Part shown: positions 48,514 through 59,294 of the stretch, piece after piece
Numbering within the stretch: the first letter of the stretch is position 1
Layout: the number at the start of each line of letters is the position of its first letter
Origin: Prinsepia uniflora
Lineage: Eukaryota; Streptophyta; Magnoliopsida; Rosales; Rosaceae
Assembly (NCBI GenBank): GCA_032719365.1
Contig: CM064872.1
Location: forward strand, 46,422,252-46,486,251
Length of the DNA stretch: 64,000 nucleotides
Direction: 5' to 3'
Program-made: the position numbers and the translations under genes
Notes under the pieces: generated by a model
The model's input: only the letters and a program-made list of their open reading frames with translations
The model's database searches: none
What the model was told of the DNA's origin: nothing

Positions 48514-49629
48514 ACGATTTGCTCTTGTGGTACGCCTAGGTCGAGGATGTGATGTCTCTATGGGCTGCAGTTCATTATCAACCTGATAGTTAGGATGCCA
48601 GTATGATAGTTAGTAGGAATGAATCGTGGGTAGTTTCGGTTCGACATTTGATGCTTATGTGTGCCATAGTTATGTTGTGGTTTGGCAAGGAGAGACCCTA
48701 CTGAGGGATGAACGTAACAGTGCTTTAAAGTTTTGATCGTGGGATAATTATGTCAGGATCGTCTATCACGATATTGCAAGATTGGATATGACGATAGTAT
48801 AGAGTTGTGATCATTAGATGGTCAGGTCAGGTTGAGTTGGGAATTGTGTTACCCAGGGCAGTCGAGTTCCTAGAACCCTAGTGATGATTGATGGCTTAGA
48901 GATTATGAGTACAACAGAGTTAATGGATGACCTTAGTGGGTAACCCTAGTATGTGATGTATGGTTCAGAATTGTGAGTTGGCGAGTGGTTTGACTTTGTC
49001 GATTTTTCGGAGTCGAGACTGTTGGTCGGTCATGTTATGTCAGCTTTGGTGATTGTGCTACAGAGTGTAGTTGAGGTCGGGGATGACTTGGTGGACGACA
49101 CTAGTTGAGTCGAGTTGAGACTAGTTAAAAATTGGTTAGAGATTGGTTGGACAGGTTACCAGGATGTGATACTTGTCGATGGAGTCTTGGAGTGGGAATA
49201 CAGAGTAGTGAGTACTGGCGGTTGATTCTGGTTGGATGCAGAGTCTCGATAACGATGTCTGGTGGTTGAGTCTACATGAGCTTGTGGCAGACACTATTAT
49301 CGAGAGTGGTTGTAGTTGTGGTTGTTGTGAATCGGGTGAAGTTCAGGGAATGTTTCCTTTTCTTATATGAGTTGTCAAGGTGATTGTACCTAGAGTTGTG
49401 GGGTACAAGGGAGGCAGAGTTCCTTTAACTTGAGCAGAGGTACGGGGTTGTTGCTCAGTATGAGCAAAGATCCAGGGTTGTTTGATTCGTACACTGTGTG
49501 CTGGTGATTGCGATGACGATAGGAGATGACGATGAGCCACGAGTTGCGATGTGACTCCGTCGTGATGGGCATACGTTCGGTATCTGAGATTCGGCAGTGG
49601 ATGAGTTGGATTGGACGGGATCCAGCAGT
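48514..49629 (+). other. Leader-like internal region of copy J
   Basis: No significant open reading frame or retroviral motif is visible on either strand. It is G-rich on the plus strand and looks like untranslated leader, possibly with decayed gag. Its right edge, where LTR sequence resumes (GGGGTCACTGCATGGAGGGA), marks a deletion that removed the coding region and the 5' part of the 3' LTR. Confidence 0.5.
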
Positions 49630-50359
49630 GGATGAGATGTCATGGTGCATTGCTTGCGAGGGGTCACTGCATGGAGGGACCGGAACGTATAGTGACTCAA
49701 GAGCAAGCTTACTAGACGTCTGCGACGTCAGACATCTAGGACGTCAGACATCTGGGATGTCAGAGATTGACTTGGGTTAAGACCCCGGGTAGCACGCGTA
49801 GCTTGGACCGTAACATGTCTAGGATGCCGAGGATTGGTACATAACGGTATTTGATGGAATTGTGATTTATGGATTTACTGGATATGTATTTGGATTTCGG
49901 ATATATTGGATTTATGATTTGGTTTTCGGTGTTAATGGATTTGGGAAGGGACCCACATGATTGGATTTACAGTTTTGGACTGAGTTCCCACTTACTTGGA
50001 TTTATGGTTTTGGGCTAAGGCCCTAATGATTTAATTAAGTTAAATGGTTTGATTATTGGTTTTCAAATGCATGCATACTTTTTAGTGAAGGGCATAAATG
50101 TCTTGTTATGAAATGTGTTTTTATTAAACTATTGATTTTCGTCCACTCACAGTTTTTGATGGTTTTAATGACTTCAGGTTGATCACGGATGCGGACTGTA
50201 GTAGAGACCGAGACATCGCACTCCTCCATTGATCCTAGCGCGCTCTAGAAGCCCCGAATGGGCTTTGGTTTTGAGTTATCCCTTGTCTGACACTTCGTGT
50301 CAGACGGGAGCATGGCACATCCCGCGATAATCCCGCGGGGATTGGGATGGGTCGTGTCA
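49630..50359 (+). repeat. Truncated 3' LTR of copy J
   Basis: It matches the last about 730 bp of the 5' LTR. It contains the word repeat GACGTCAGACATCT, GTCCACTCACA near 50142 and a perfect hairpin GTCTGACAC-TTC-GTGTCAGAC at 50285-50305, where the 5' LTR has a mutated version. Confidence 0.8.
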
Positions 50360-51969
50360 CAAAGGTTACTAACGACCTATACAAATCTATACAATAAACC
50401 CTCAACAGTTTCGGAATCGAGAACGTGTCCCAAACACGCTTCCCGAGGCTAAATAGCTCCAAATGAACAAGATCAGTTTCACCTCAAAATTTGTGCCCAC
50501 GCGCCCTCATGAGCCGGTCAAAGTCCTCACATGTTGGTCAACGTCGGTCAACGTTGACGTCAACAAAGTCAACGCTGACGTCATGGCCAATGCTGACATC
50601 ATCATAGTCAATACTGACGTCATCAATTGGTAAACGTTGACGTCAGCTTGACAGGTCTGGCACCTGTCAAGTCTGATAGCCTGCCACGTGGCACTTTATG
50701 ACTGGTGCCATATGTCATTGATACGTCAGCTCTGACAACTTGACACACTACCATGTGGCACCACCTCACTGGTCTGACGATGCTTACGTGGACTTGACAC
50801 GTCAGCTGCCACATCACCTAACACCCTCTAAAATGTTGCCACGTGGCATCACCCCACTAGTCCACGTGATCTAACATGGCTGACGAGGACCTACCACGTC
50901 AATTACTAACTGTACCTGACAGCCTCTAACAACTCGCCACGTGGCACTACCTGATTGGCCATGTGGCCTAACAGGTCTGATAGATGATGATGTGGCTTGC
51001 CATGTCATCGTTGTCAACCTTTAGCGAGTCGACCCGTTTCTCTGCAAAGGGTCGATTTGACCCGCGACCCGACCAGCCATATCTCTGTCGTCCGACCACC
51101 ATTTTCAGCCATTCTCTGACCATTCTGATCGTCCTATCCCAAGTAACGTGTCTATACCCTCAAAATCAAAAGAAAATGACTATAAATTACCTGTCACGAT
51201 CAAACAGTCCTGGCCCATCGTTGAACGACCATCTTGGGCTGCTCAGCCGTCCATTCCCTTCGATTCTCGAACCCACGAACTTGCTGAAACCCAGAAAACC
51301 CAACCCAATCATCAAAACCGTTTCCAAACGTCCAAACATGAAATTCGAATTTTGAATTTAAAAAGGGTTTCGGGTTTACCTTTTCCTGTGGTCCTCCGTC
51401 GTCCACGGCAGCTCTGCCGTCTTGCCACCATCTCTCAGTCCTTCTCACTCTCACTCTGTCTCCAACAGCTAGCATAGAAGATGATGGTGAAGGTTTTGGG
51501 TAGGTTACGGGTTAGAGGAAATGAAGAAGATGAAAAATGAAATGGGAATGATGGATGCATGTATGTAATGTGTGGATCAATTGATGAGTGACACTTGTCA
51601 CTCATCTATTGGTCCACAAAAGATATTTTGGGCCCACTTAAGACAAACCCAAAAGTCAATCGTCTCGATTTTTCTGCAACTTTGAATAGTTCCTAAAACC
51701 ATTTTAGACTCGTATCTTTCTTGTACGATGTCTGATTTTGACGTATCACCTGTCTTCGGACTCGTATCGTCTTAATCTACATAATGGACCTTGATTCTCG
51801 TGCATTTGACTTTCCAGATCAAAAGTCAACTTTTTACCCTAGTCTTAGGGTAGAATCATCAATTTACCCTGATAGTTCGATAATTCTCGACTAATTCCCG
51901 ATTAGACTCGTTAATCCTCAATTAATTCGTAATTAATCCCGTGTATTCAGGACGGGTCGTTACATGAGA

Positions 51970-52500
51970 CTCGAGGCGAATCAAGAGCAATATAATGTGG
52001 GTTGAAACTATGACATATTTATGGTTTCTACATGACTCATACGTGCATATTGGTTAAATTATTATGTTATGATTGATATTATATTTCGCGTACTACGTGC
52101 AAGTATTTTATTATTGTTTTGGGGTTTATACTAAAATAAGGGTTTAAATGTGGTTTATTGAAAATGGTTTTACACTGAAATAAAAATTGGGTCCACTTAC
52201 CCTTTCTGTTTTAAACCCCTCAGATTTCGATGGCGTGCACACACCTTGAGGAGTTTGGTTGCTGCTCTGACACTCACTCCCAGCGCGGAGTGAAACTCAC
52301 GGTAAAATAGGGTATCGGCTGGTAGAGTTTTTGTGTATGATCATCAAATTAAGTACGTCCGTACTCTATGCTTCCGTTGTTGGGTGAAAGGTACTCAATT
52401 TTCATCAGGTAGGTTCCACCCGACTCTGCAAAATGCGCCGTCATCTGGACGTCATTGTCCAGATGTTAGCCAGCACGTCTCGACCTTCGTGTCATTATTG
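51970..52500 (+). repeat. Right part of LTR-like repeat K
   Basis: It continues from 43537-44033. The phrase GGGTCCACTTACCC near 52191 is followed by TTTCTGTTTTAAACCCCTCAG, matching in position and type the right inverted word and acceptor-like site of the large LTRs. The right limit is uncertain. Confidence 0.45.
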
Positions 52501-54787
52501 GACTTTCCATAAAGCCTCATTCTCATAAATTGTTTATTTTTTGCTCATGCTTCCATAGCTTAATGCCAGATTATTGATTTGTGTTCCAGTTTTTCTGACG
52601 ACTTTGTTGATATTTGGTTGAGCATATTTCAAAAAATTAATTGGTTTTCGTCAATTTCATGATGAGTTTATTGATATTTGATTTAGATTTTTAGTTTGGA
52701 AATGGTTTTCCAAATAGTTGTATGTTCATATATATAACTGGTATGGCTTTTTTGTTTCCATTTTGTTTCATTTTCGACGTTCTTTTGCATGTAGGGTTTT
52801 CTCCAGAAATAGGCAGTGAATTCAAATGTTGGTGTGACGTACGAATATTTTCTGGTATGAATTTTTTATCTTCCAACATTTCATATTTCAATTGAGCTTT
52901 CGGTTTTGTGCAATAAAACGGGTTTACCAATTTTCCTTTACATCCACAACTGAGTATTAGGTTAATGGATTAAGCAGTGAAAATTTTGGAATTCATTTTC
53001 CCCCTGGCGATTCATGGGTTTAGCCAATCTTTGATGTATCAACCACTTGAAGTGTTGATGTGTTGCATCAACCAATCTTCTATCTATTTTCATTTTCAAT
53101 TCAGTTTTGGGTTTTATGAAATAAAAATTGGGTTTACCAATTTCTCTCCACATTCGTCAATTGAGAATTAGGCTAATGGATTGAGCAGCAAAAATGTTGG
53201 TATTTGTTTCCCCACAGCTGATTCATGGATTTAGCTATTCTTCGATGGATCAAACATCACAGCTAAATACAAATTTCAATACCATGTTTCAGTAAAATAG
53301 GATGAAATAAGTTATAGCTTGCCTAATAAGCTTTTTTTCTTGGAAGCTTGAAGTAGAGATTACTAGACAACAAGAGGATAGAATGGGATCGTCTCCAAAG
53401 AGTTAAGCCCAAAATAAGGCTATAAGTATCATTCGCCTATAGTATGCCCCAACTTTTGCAATATTTTATCTACTTAAAGTTTTAATTTATTTGGAAATGC
53501 ATAATTTATATGATTTTCTCTCTAATTTTTACTTTCCTTTGATCTATGGGGTCAACTTAACATTAAAGTAGAAAAATTCTCTGTCTTCTCTTATAGTGCA
53601 GACTTGCAGATGGCAACTGAGAGTGAGAATTATGCATCAGCAGCCAAGCTACGGGATAAAATTTGTAACCTGGAGGGTGCTAGATTCACTGGCTACATCC
53701 ATAAAAGCTATGATACATGAAAATGCAAATTATGCGTTCCGTTTGAGGCAAAGTGAGGAATAAAAATTTTGGTGTGCTATTTCTCTGCCTTTAAATTTTC
53801 AATTCTTCATTGATTTCTGTATAATTTTGTACTTAAATAACTTTGGTTGTGGAAGAATGTACTGCCAAGACCTTGCTGCATGTTTGGTGAAAAATCAGTT
53901 GAACACAGTTAGTCTTAAAGATACTGCATTCAAATTCATGATTGTGTAAGCTCTGCCCCTTTATAATACTTTAAAAACATGATCACGTATAGTTCTTGTT
54001 TGGGGGTGATGTGAGTTTATCCACCCACCCAATATATGAAGCAAGGGAATTTTTTCGGCTGGGATTTTCGAAGAGTTTCGGCCTGGTTATTGGTTGTTCT
54101 TCGGCCGGCTTTTGGTGCTGGTCTTTGGCTGGATTTCTCAAAAGAGTTAGCTGTGAGATGGAGTTGGCTGGGAGTTTCTCAAGTGAGTTGGCTGGGAGTT
54201 TCTCAAATGAGTTGGCTGGAGATGTGTTTTGCTGAGGCAAAAGTGCAAACACATTTTGGAAGTAAAGGTGCAGCTGGATTTGTGAAGTAGGGATCAGCTA
54301 GAAGAAAAATATTTCTTTTGGTATGCGTTGTTTTCTTTTGCTAGTGAAGGTTAGCCGTGAGGTGACAAGAAGGAAAGGATTGATTGGTTTGGAGGCAACC
54401 CAAGGAAATATTTATATATATATATATATTAAAAGAGAGTGGGCAAGGTACCATTGAGCAATCCGATATATACATGTGGGTAGGTGATTTCTTGCATGTA
54501 TGTATGACAAGAAGCATGTGGTTAGGTGACTCAAGGACTCTTTGTCCATAAGAATGTACGTATGGTTTTCAAAAGCCAAAGGCTTGTCAATTCAAAAGCC
54601 AAGAGATTTTGTCAACAAAGTCAAGATCAATCAAGTTCCTTTTTTTACATTTTCCTACATATTTTATAATAAGCATGGTATCCATGAATTTAAACATGGG
54701 ATGAGAATGTGTTTCCTTCCTTAAGGTAAACGGTTGTGGGATTTAAGTGAGAAGGATATGCTTTTGTTTCTCCTTCAAGACGGTGAC
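52501..54787. other. Unassigned AT-rich region with short duplications
   Basis: No complete gene is visible. Two diverged copies of a 150-bp segment lie at about 52880-53030 and 53090-53240. An exon-like scrap is at 53604-53680 and a 24-bp repeat at about 54160-54230. A TA run is at 54414-54430. Open frames here are short and lack recognisable motifs. Confidence 0.5.
53604..53680 (+). pseudogene. Exon-like scrap encoding a UVR-like helix pair
   Basis: After an acceptor-like TTATAGTGCAG the reading is LQMATESENYASAAKLRDKI followed by CNLEG, then GTGCTAG, a possible donor. The pattern of an acidic helix, NY, AAKLRD and a second helix resembles the UVR motif found in UvrB/UvrC and in some plastid proteins. 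No further exons were found on either side, so it is probably a gene fragment. The parent gene is unknown. Confidence 0.4.
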
Positions 54788-56574
54788 TGATAGGACGTTA
54801 AAAAGACATTATTTTATATTATTTTATACCTTTTATACTTGACTTTTAGTATTAAAATATTAAATAAATTGATAAAATAAATTATTTTGTGATTTTTATG
54901 CTTAGATAAATAAAGTTTGTAATCTGGTGCATTTTGGCGAAAGAATCGTTTCGATCGGAATTATAACGAATAAATTATGGACGAAATTCGATGAATTAAT
55001 TAATTTAGTTAAATTAATTAATTGTTATTTCTGCAGCCCAAATCCCATTTGTACAAACCAGCCCAGAAGCCCAAGGCGCGCAGCCCAGGCCCGCGTAAAC
55101 AGCTGCCCAGCCCAAGATCCGAACGGCCCGCAGGCCCAGCCACGTGCAGCCCACACGGCCCAAACGCGAGCGGCCTGCTTCAGCTGTCCAGAAGGAGTTC
55201 GGCGCACGCTTACCGAAGACACGGCCTGCAGCCCAGCGCACGCCTGCCGGCCATGCACCACCTTTCCAGCACGCCTCCACCGAATTCTGAGCCCTTTTTC
55301 AGCAGTTCTGACAGATTCCCTTGCTTGCTGTTTTTCATGCTTTTCTTTTCTTTTTTTTTTAATTTCTCTTCCCCAAAAACCACCCATACTCATCATTTCA
55401 CTTTTGAATATTTTTATTATAATTTTTGTTTATTTTTTATTTATTTTCTAGGGTTTAATTTGAGTTTTTCCCCTATAAATAGGAGTTGATTTCACTTGTT
55501 GAGATCACTTCCAAGAAGCACAAAATTGAGCATCTTTTAGGAGAAATCTTGACAAAATAGTTCCAATACAATTTTGAGAGTTCAAGTCCGAATTTCCTTG
55601 TTTAATCGTCTTCCATCTTCATAGGGTTCCAGCCGCTGTTCGGTGTTCCTTGTGAAAAACAATCCATTGTTCTCACCCAATCTGAAAAGTGTAACATTTG
55701 CTCTCCATTCTCTTAAACTCTTTTATTTGTTATTGGTTCTAATTATAATGCAATATATGTATTGGTTTCTCCTTCCTATCTTTTGTGAAAATTGAGTATA
55801 ATCTCCATGTGTTTTACTTTCTAAAAATCATTTACTTCTTACATTCTAGAGCTTAAACTTCATTTCGAAACTAAATGTTGATCCGCTGTTCGGGGCATTT
55901 AGAGTAGATTTGGAGAGATTTAATGTATGACCGCTGTTCGGCGCATTAAATCACAAACTTAAGGTAATTATATTGTAAGTAATAATCCGATGTCGGTGCA
56001 TTTATAATATGAAAAATGTATGAAGAAATATGAGTTTGTGAAAGTATAATTTTGTGATTAATTCAAATTTTTTGCAAATTGTAGTATGTTGGTGAAGTTT
56101 GTGTTTACGGGAAGTCTACTTTGTGCATAAGTTAGAATAGAAATAGAATGAGTTCATCTATGCTTTTACATATTTATTACAAACCTCTTCAAAACCCCCC
56201 TTGCTTATTCTTTTATTCTTTGATGCCTTTATTCTTTCATTCCTTTATTCTTTAATTTATTTATTCTTTGATTAATTAATTCCTTTATTCTTTTATTATT
56301 TCATTCTTTAATTCGTTAATTTATTAATTCTTTGTAATTCATTAATTTATTATTTCTTTATTCTCTTATTCATCTATTCTTTAATTTATTAGTTCTCTAA
56401 TTCTTTAATTCATGATTCTTTTATTCATCTCCCACTAACACATTATTAATGTTCCCTAATTTCCCCGGTTAAGAACGATCCCTATTTATCAATACTACAT
56501 CTACACAAAAAGGGTTTAAATTGCATAACACTCGAATTACATGTTTAATTTAATGCGTAGTTTGGGCATAGCCA
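54788..56574 (+). repeat. 5' LTR of the Athila-type gypsy element
   Basis: It begins TGATAGGACGTT, and the PBS follows within about 6 bases of its end near 56574. It contains a GCCCA-rich block (55036-55260), a TATA box TATAAATAG (55474-55482), the word CCGCTGTTCGG three times, and a TTATTC-rich low-complexity tract (56200-56430). The length of about 1.8 kb suits Athila elements. The matching 3' LTR lies beyond the window, so both ends are inferred. Confidence 0.75.
55474..55482 (+). promoter_or_regulatory. TATA box in the Athila LTR
   Basis: CCCTATAAATAGGAG is a strong plant TATA box. Transcription would start about 30 bases downstream, near 55510, which marks the U3/R boundary. Confidence 0.7.
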
Positions 56575-56579
56575 ATTTT

Positions 56580-56597
56580 TGGCGCCGTTGCCGGGGA
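56580..56597 (+). other. Primer binding site (tRNA-Asp)
   Basis: TGGCGCCGTTGCCGGGGA is the exact complement of the 3' end of plant tRNA-Asp, the primer typical of Athila elements. Confidence 0.9.
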
Positions 56598-57944
56598 AAT
56601 TGAAAATCATTTTTAATTTGTTAGTATATAAATTGTGCATATTATACTTGTTTATGAATTTTACTTTTGTTAATATTATATTTGTTTATAACATTTACTT
56701 ACTTGTTTATATTTTATTTATCCATCTTATTATTGTTCTTATTATTTTTTTTATAATGCTCATACTTTACTTTTTCTTAATTTCTAATTTATACTTGTTC
56801 ATAAATGTTCATAATTTTTTTTTTATGTTTATATATTTGTTCATATTAAATTTGATACTTGTTCATAAATGCATATTTTATATGTTCACTTTTCTTTACT
56901 TTTACTTTTATTTATTCCATTATACTTTATTCCATTAACCTTCTTTTAATTTTATTCCATAACCTTTATGTTCCACTAACTTTATGTTTACACTTATTTT
57001 ATTTTTATGTAATCAATTATTTGTTTATGTCTTGTTAAACTTTAAATTTTAAATGAAAAAAAATATTCGGAATAAATAAAAAAAAATAAAAAAAATAATA
57101 ATAAAAATAATTTATGAAACTGTATTCATCTTTGAATTTCCTAAAGTGTAAGTATTGTTTCCTATTAATTGTTTTAGAGTTGCATGAATCTCTTAGTCCC
57201 TTTTTCTTCAAAATCTTACTTTCGGGAACAGGTAGTGCCCCTCTTATTTACTTTCTCCTTAACCCTTCATGATGTGTGGATTTCATCACCACACACCATA
57301 GACTCGAATCTATGGACATGAGGTTGGGGCGGAGTTTGTAAACACTAGGGTTTGGTAATTCTCTACGTCATCATTTGGATTAATTATGGTGTCTAGGAGA
57401 GTTATGACTGGTGACAAGTTTTGGATTAAGAAAGGGAACACCAATGGAGTATATGCCAAGCTAGCCTCGGGGTGCTCTTAAAATTATCCTTGCTTCTCGT
57501 GTTACATCTATCTCAACTGGCCATGATTAATGTTGAATGGTGGAATGGTGGTTATCAGTACGCGCAGGCCGTACGCCCAGGAAAGTACAATGAGAAGCGG
57601 AAGGGGAAAGTTATTCATGACACTCTAAAACTCTACCTATTGCATTATTATTTTGCATTTGGAACTTGTGTATTTTCTTTCCATAAACATGACTTATTGT
57701 TGATTCTGATATTTTATGCAAGTCTCTACTCTCTTCTTGTGCATATGTAATATCGGTTTAAAATTTTTGCAGTCATACTTGTTACATCTCACATTTTCTT
57801 GCTAATTATGATTTCCTTGACTTATATTTTCACTACTAACCCTAACTTTGTAACAACTATCCTGTCTTAATTAACTTTCACTAGCTACTTGTGTATACTT
57901 GCCTTCTAACTTAGTGTTCTATTAATATAGGTACGAACTTATGA
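56598..57944 (+). other. Athila leader region
   Basis: The first 500 bp are AT-rich with no gene. From 57200 on it is more mixed (GGTGACAAGTTTTGGATTAA, GCCTCGGGGTGC) and may be decayed coding or leader sequence. A frame of 92 codons at 57472-57750 has no recognisable motif. Confidence 0.5.
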
Positions 57945-59294
57945 ATGCGCGCTCATCAATCTAAGCTTGATCGGCTGAGAAGACAACTTGACATCTCACC
58001 AAGCAACGCGACATTCAGAGACGCACTTAAGCAAACCGGCTCATCCGGACCTCCATCCCCAATAATCGGTGAGTCCATAAGTGAGAAGAGTAATTCAGAA
58101 GAAGAACAGACTTTCGGAACACCAATAGCCATGGCACGAAACCTGAGTATCCGGGAGCAGACATGTGCAAACACAAATGGCACTACAAACTTCTGCATCC
58201 AGTATCCCGAGCCTAGAACCAACAAGAAAGATATTGAGCTTAAGAGTGGAGTCCTTCATCAGCTACCCAAGTTCCGTGGAGTCAGAAATGAAGATCCACA
58301 TAAGCACTTAACAGAGTTCCAATTCATCGTTGGTAGTATGTGTCCGGATGATGCGGACTTGGAAATCATGAAGTTGAAAGCTTTCCCGTTGTCCTTGGAA
58401 GAAAGAGCACGGGTATGGCTTTTGGGTCTTCCACCCAATCATATTGACTCTTGGGAGAAGTTGGTTCAGGAGTTTCTTACCAAGTACTTCCCTGCCTCAA
58501 AAATTACGGTCTTAAGGAAAGAGATCACTGGAATCAAGCAGAAAGAACATGATGAGAATTTCAGCCAGTACTACGAGAGGTTTAAGGAACTTTGTGCTTC
58601 ATGCCCTACTCACGGGATCACAGAAGGCTATCTTTTAACCTACTTTTACGAAGGACTCAAAGGTTGGGATAGAGGACTACTCGATGCTGCAGCTAATGGA
58701 AGTTTCTTAGCTCGGAGCCTAGTAGATGGTCGTGCACTACTTGAAAGCCGTGCACTCAATGATGCACAATACGAAGGTGTCGATCCCATTTCTAGAAAGG
58801 TACATGAGGTAAGTTCCCATGCTATAAATGATTCAAAGTTAGATAAAATCACCTCTATGCTTTCGAATATGCTTGAGCTAAAGAAACAGGTAGCTCCAGT
58901 TTGTTCCATATGCTCTCAAGGCCATCTTGAGGAACAATGTCCCTACACTGCAAGGGAAGAAGACTCCGGAACTGAAATGGCACACGCCATTGGAGGCTAT
59001 CAAGGAGGGCCAAGGACCCAAGGTTACAGTTGGAGAGATCCGAACAATGTCCTAAACCCTCAGCACATGTCGACCGGGCCAAACCGTGTCCCAGACCAGT
59101 TCCCAAGGCCCACATGGCAACCAAGGCCCACATGGCAACCAAGGCCCCCGGTCCCATTTTCTAACTTTTCTCATAATCATGCAAATAATCATACTTCTTC
59201 ATCTTCTAATCCTGATTATGATAAAATGCTGGCTGCTCTTTCCCAAGGGCAGCAAACACTAATGGCATCAACTCAGGCTCTTGTCACAGGTTAG
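57945..59294 (+). pseudogene. Athila gag, closed by a premature TAG
   Basis: This 449-codon frame encodes the capsid precursor. The conserved core (about residues 100-225) includes LPKFRGVRNEDPHKHLTEF, then LKAFPLSLEERARVWLLGLP and FFPASK-type motifs (here YFPASKITVLRKEITGIKQ), and YFYEGLKGWDRGLLDAAA. These are typical of the Athila lineage. Near the C terminus CSICSQGHLEEQC resembles a zinc knuckle but is one residue short of the CX2CX4HX4C standard. The frame ends at TAG 59292-59294, and the protease-RT frame continues in the same phase directly after it. The stop is either mutational or a readthrough site. Confidence 0.9.

Larger units (their letters stand above)
45683..50359 (+). mobile_element. 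Gypsy-type LTR element, internally deleted (copy J)
   Basis: The duplication CAAAG flanks it (45678-45682 and 50360-50364). A 5' LTR (45683-48499) is followed by a PBS (48502-48513), about 1.1 kb of leader-like DNA without an open frame, and a 3' LTR that has lost its first two thirds. The remaining LTR parts are very similar in the two copies (for example 48170-48260 against 50030-50120), so the insertion is fairly young. Coding functions are absent, so it could only have moved in trans or was deleted after insertion. Confidence 0.85.
44039..51964 (-). mobile_element. Solo LTR, large family (copy I), split by copy J
   Basis: On the minus strand it begins TGTAACGACCCGTCC at 51964 and ends GATGGGTCGTGTCA at 44039. 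The duplication TGAGA is at 44034-44038 and 51965-51969. Without copy J (45683-50359) it is about 3.24 kb. The 5' part (50540-50990 in the window) holds a dense array of TGACGTCA, CCACGTGGCA and related ACGT words. A 28-30 bp repeat with TGGG...CCCA arms lies at 44490-44600. It has no coding region. Confidence 0.85.

Noticed and set aside
54927..55489. Three overlapping open frames of 123-174 codons
   Set aside because: They arise from the GC-rich GCCCA block of the Athila LTR on both strands. Composition explains their length.
56579..56938. 119-codon open frame after the tRNA-Asp PBS
   Set aside because: The peptide is a low-complexity run of F, I, L and Y from AT-rich DNA and starts inside the PBS.
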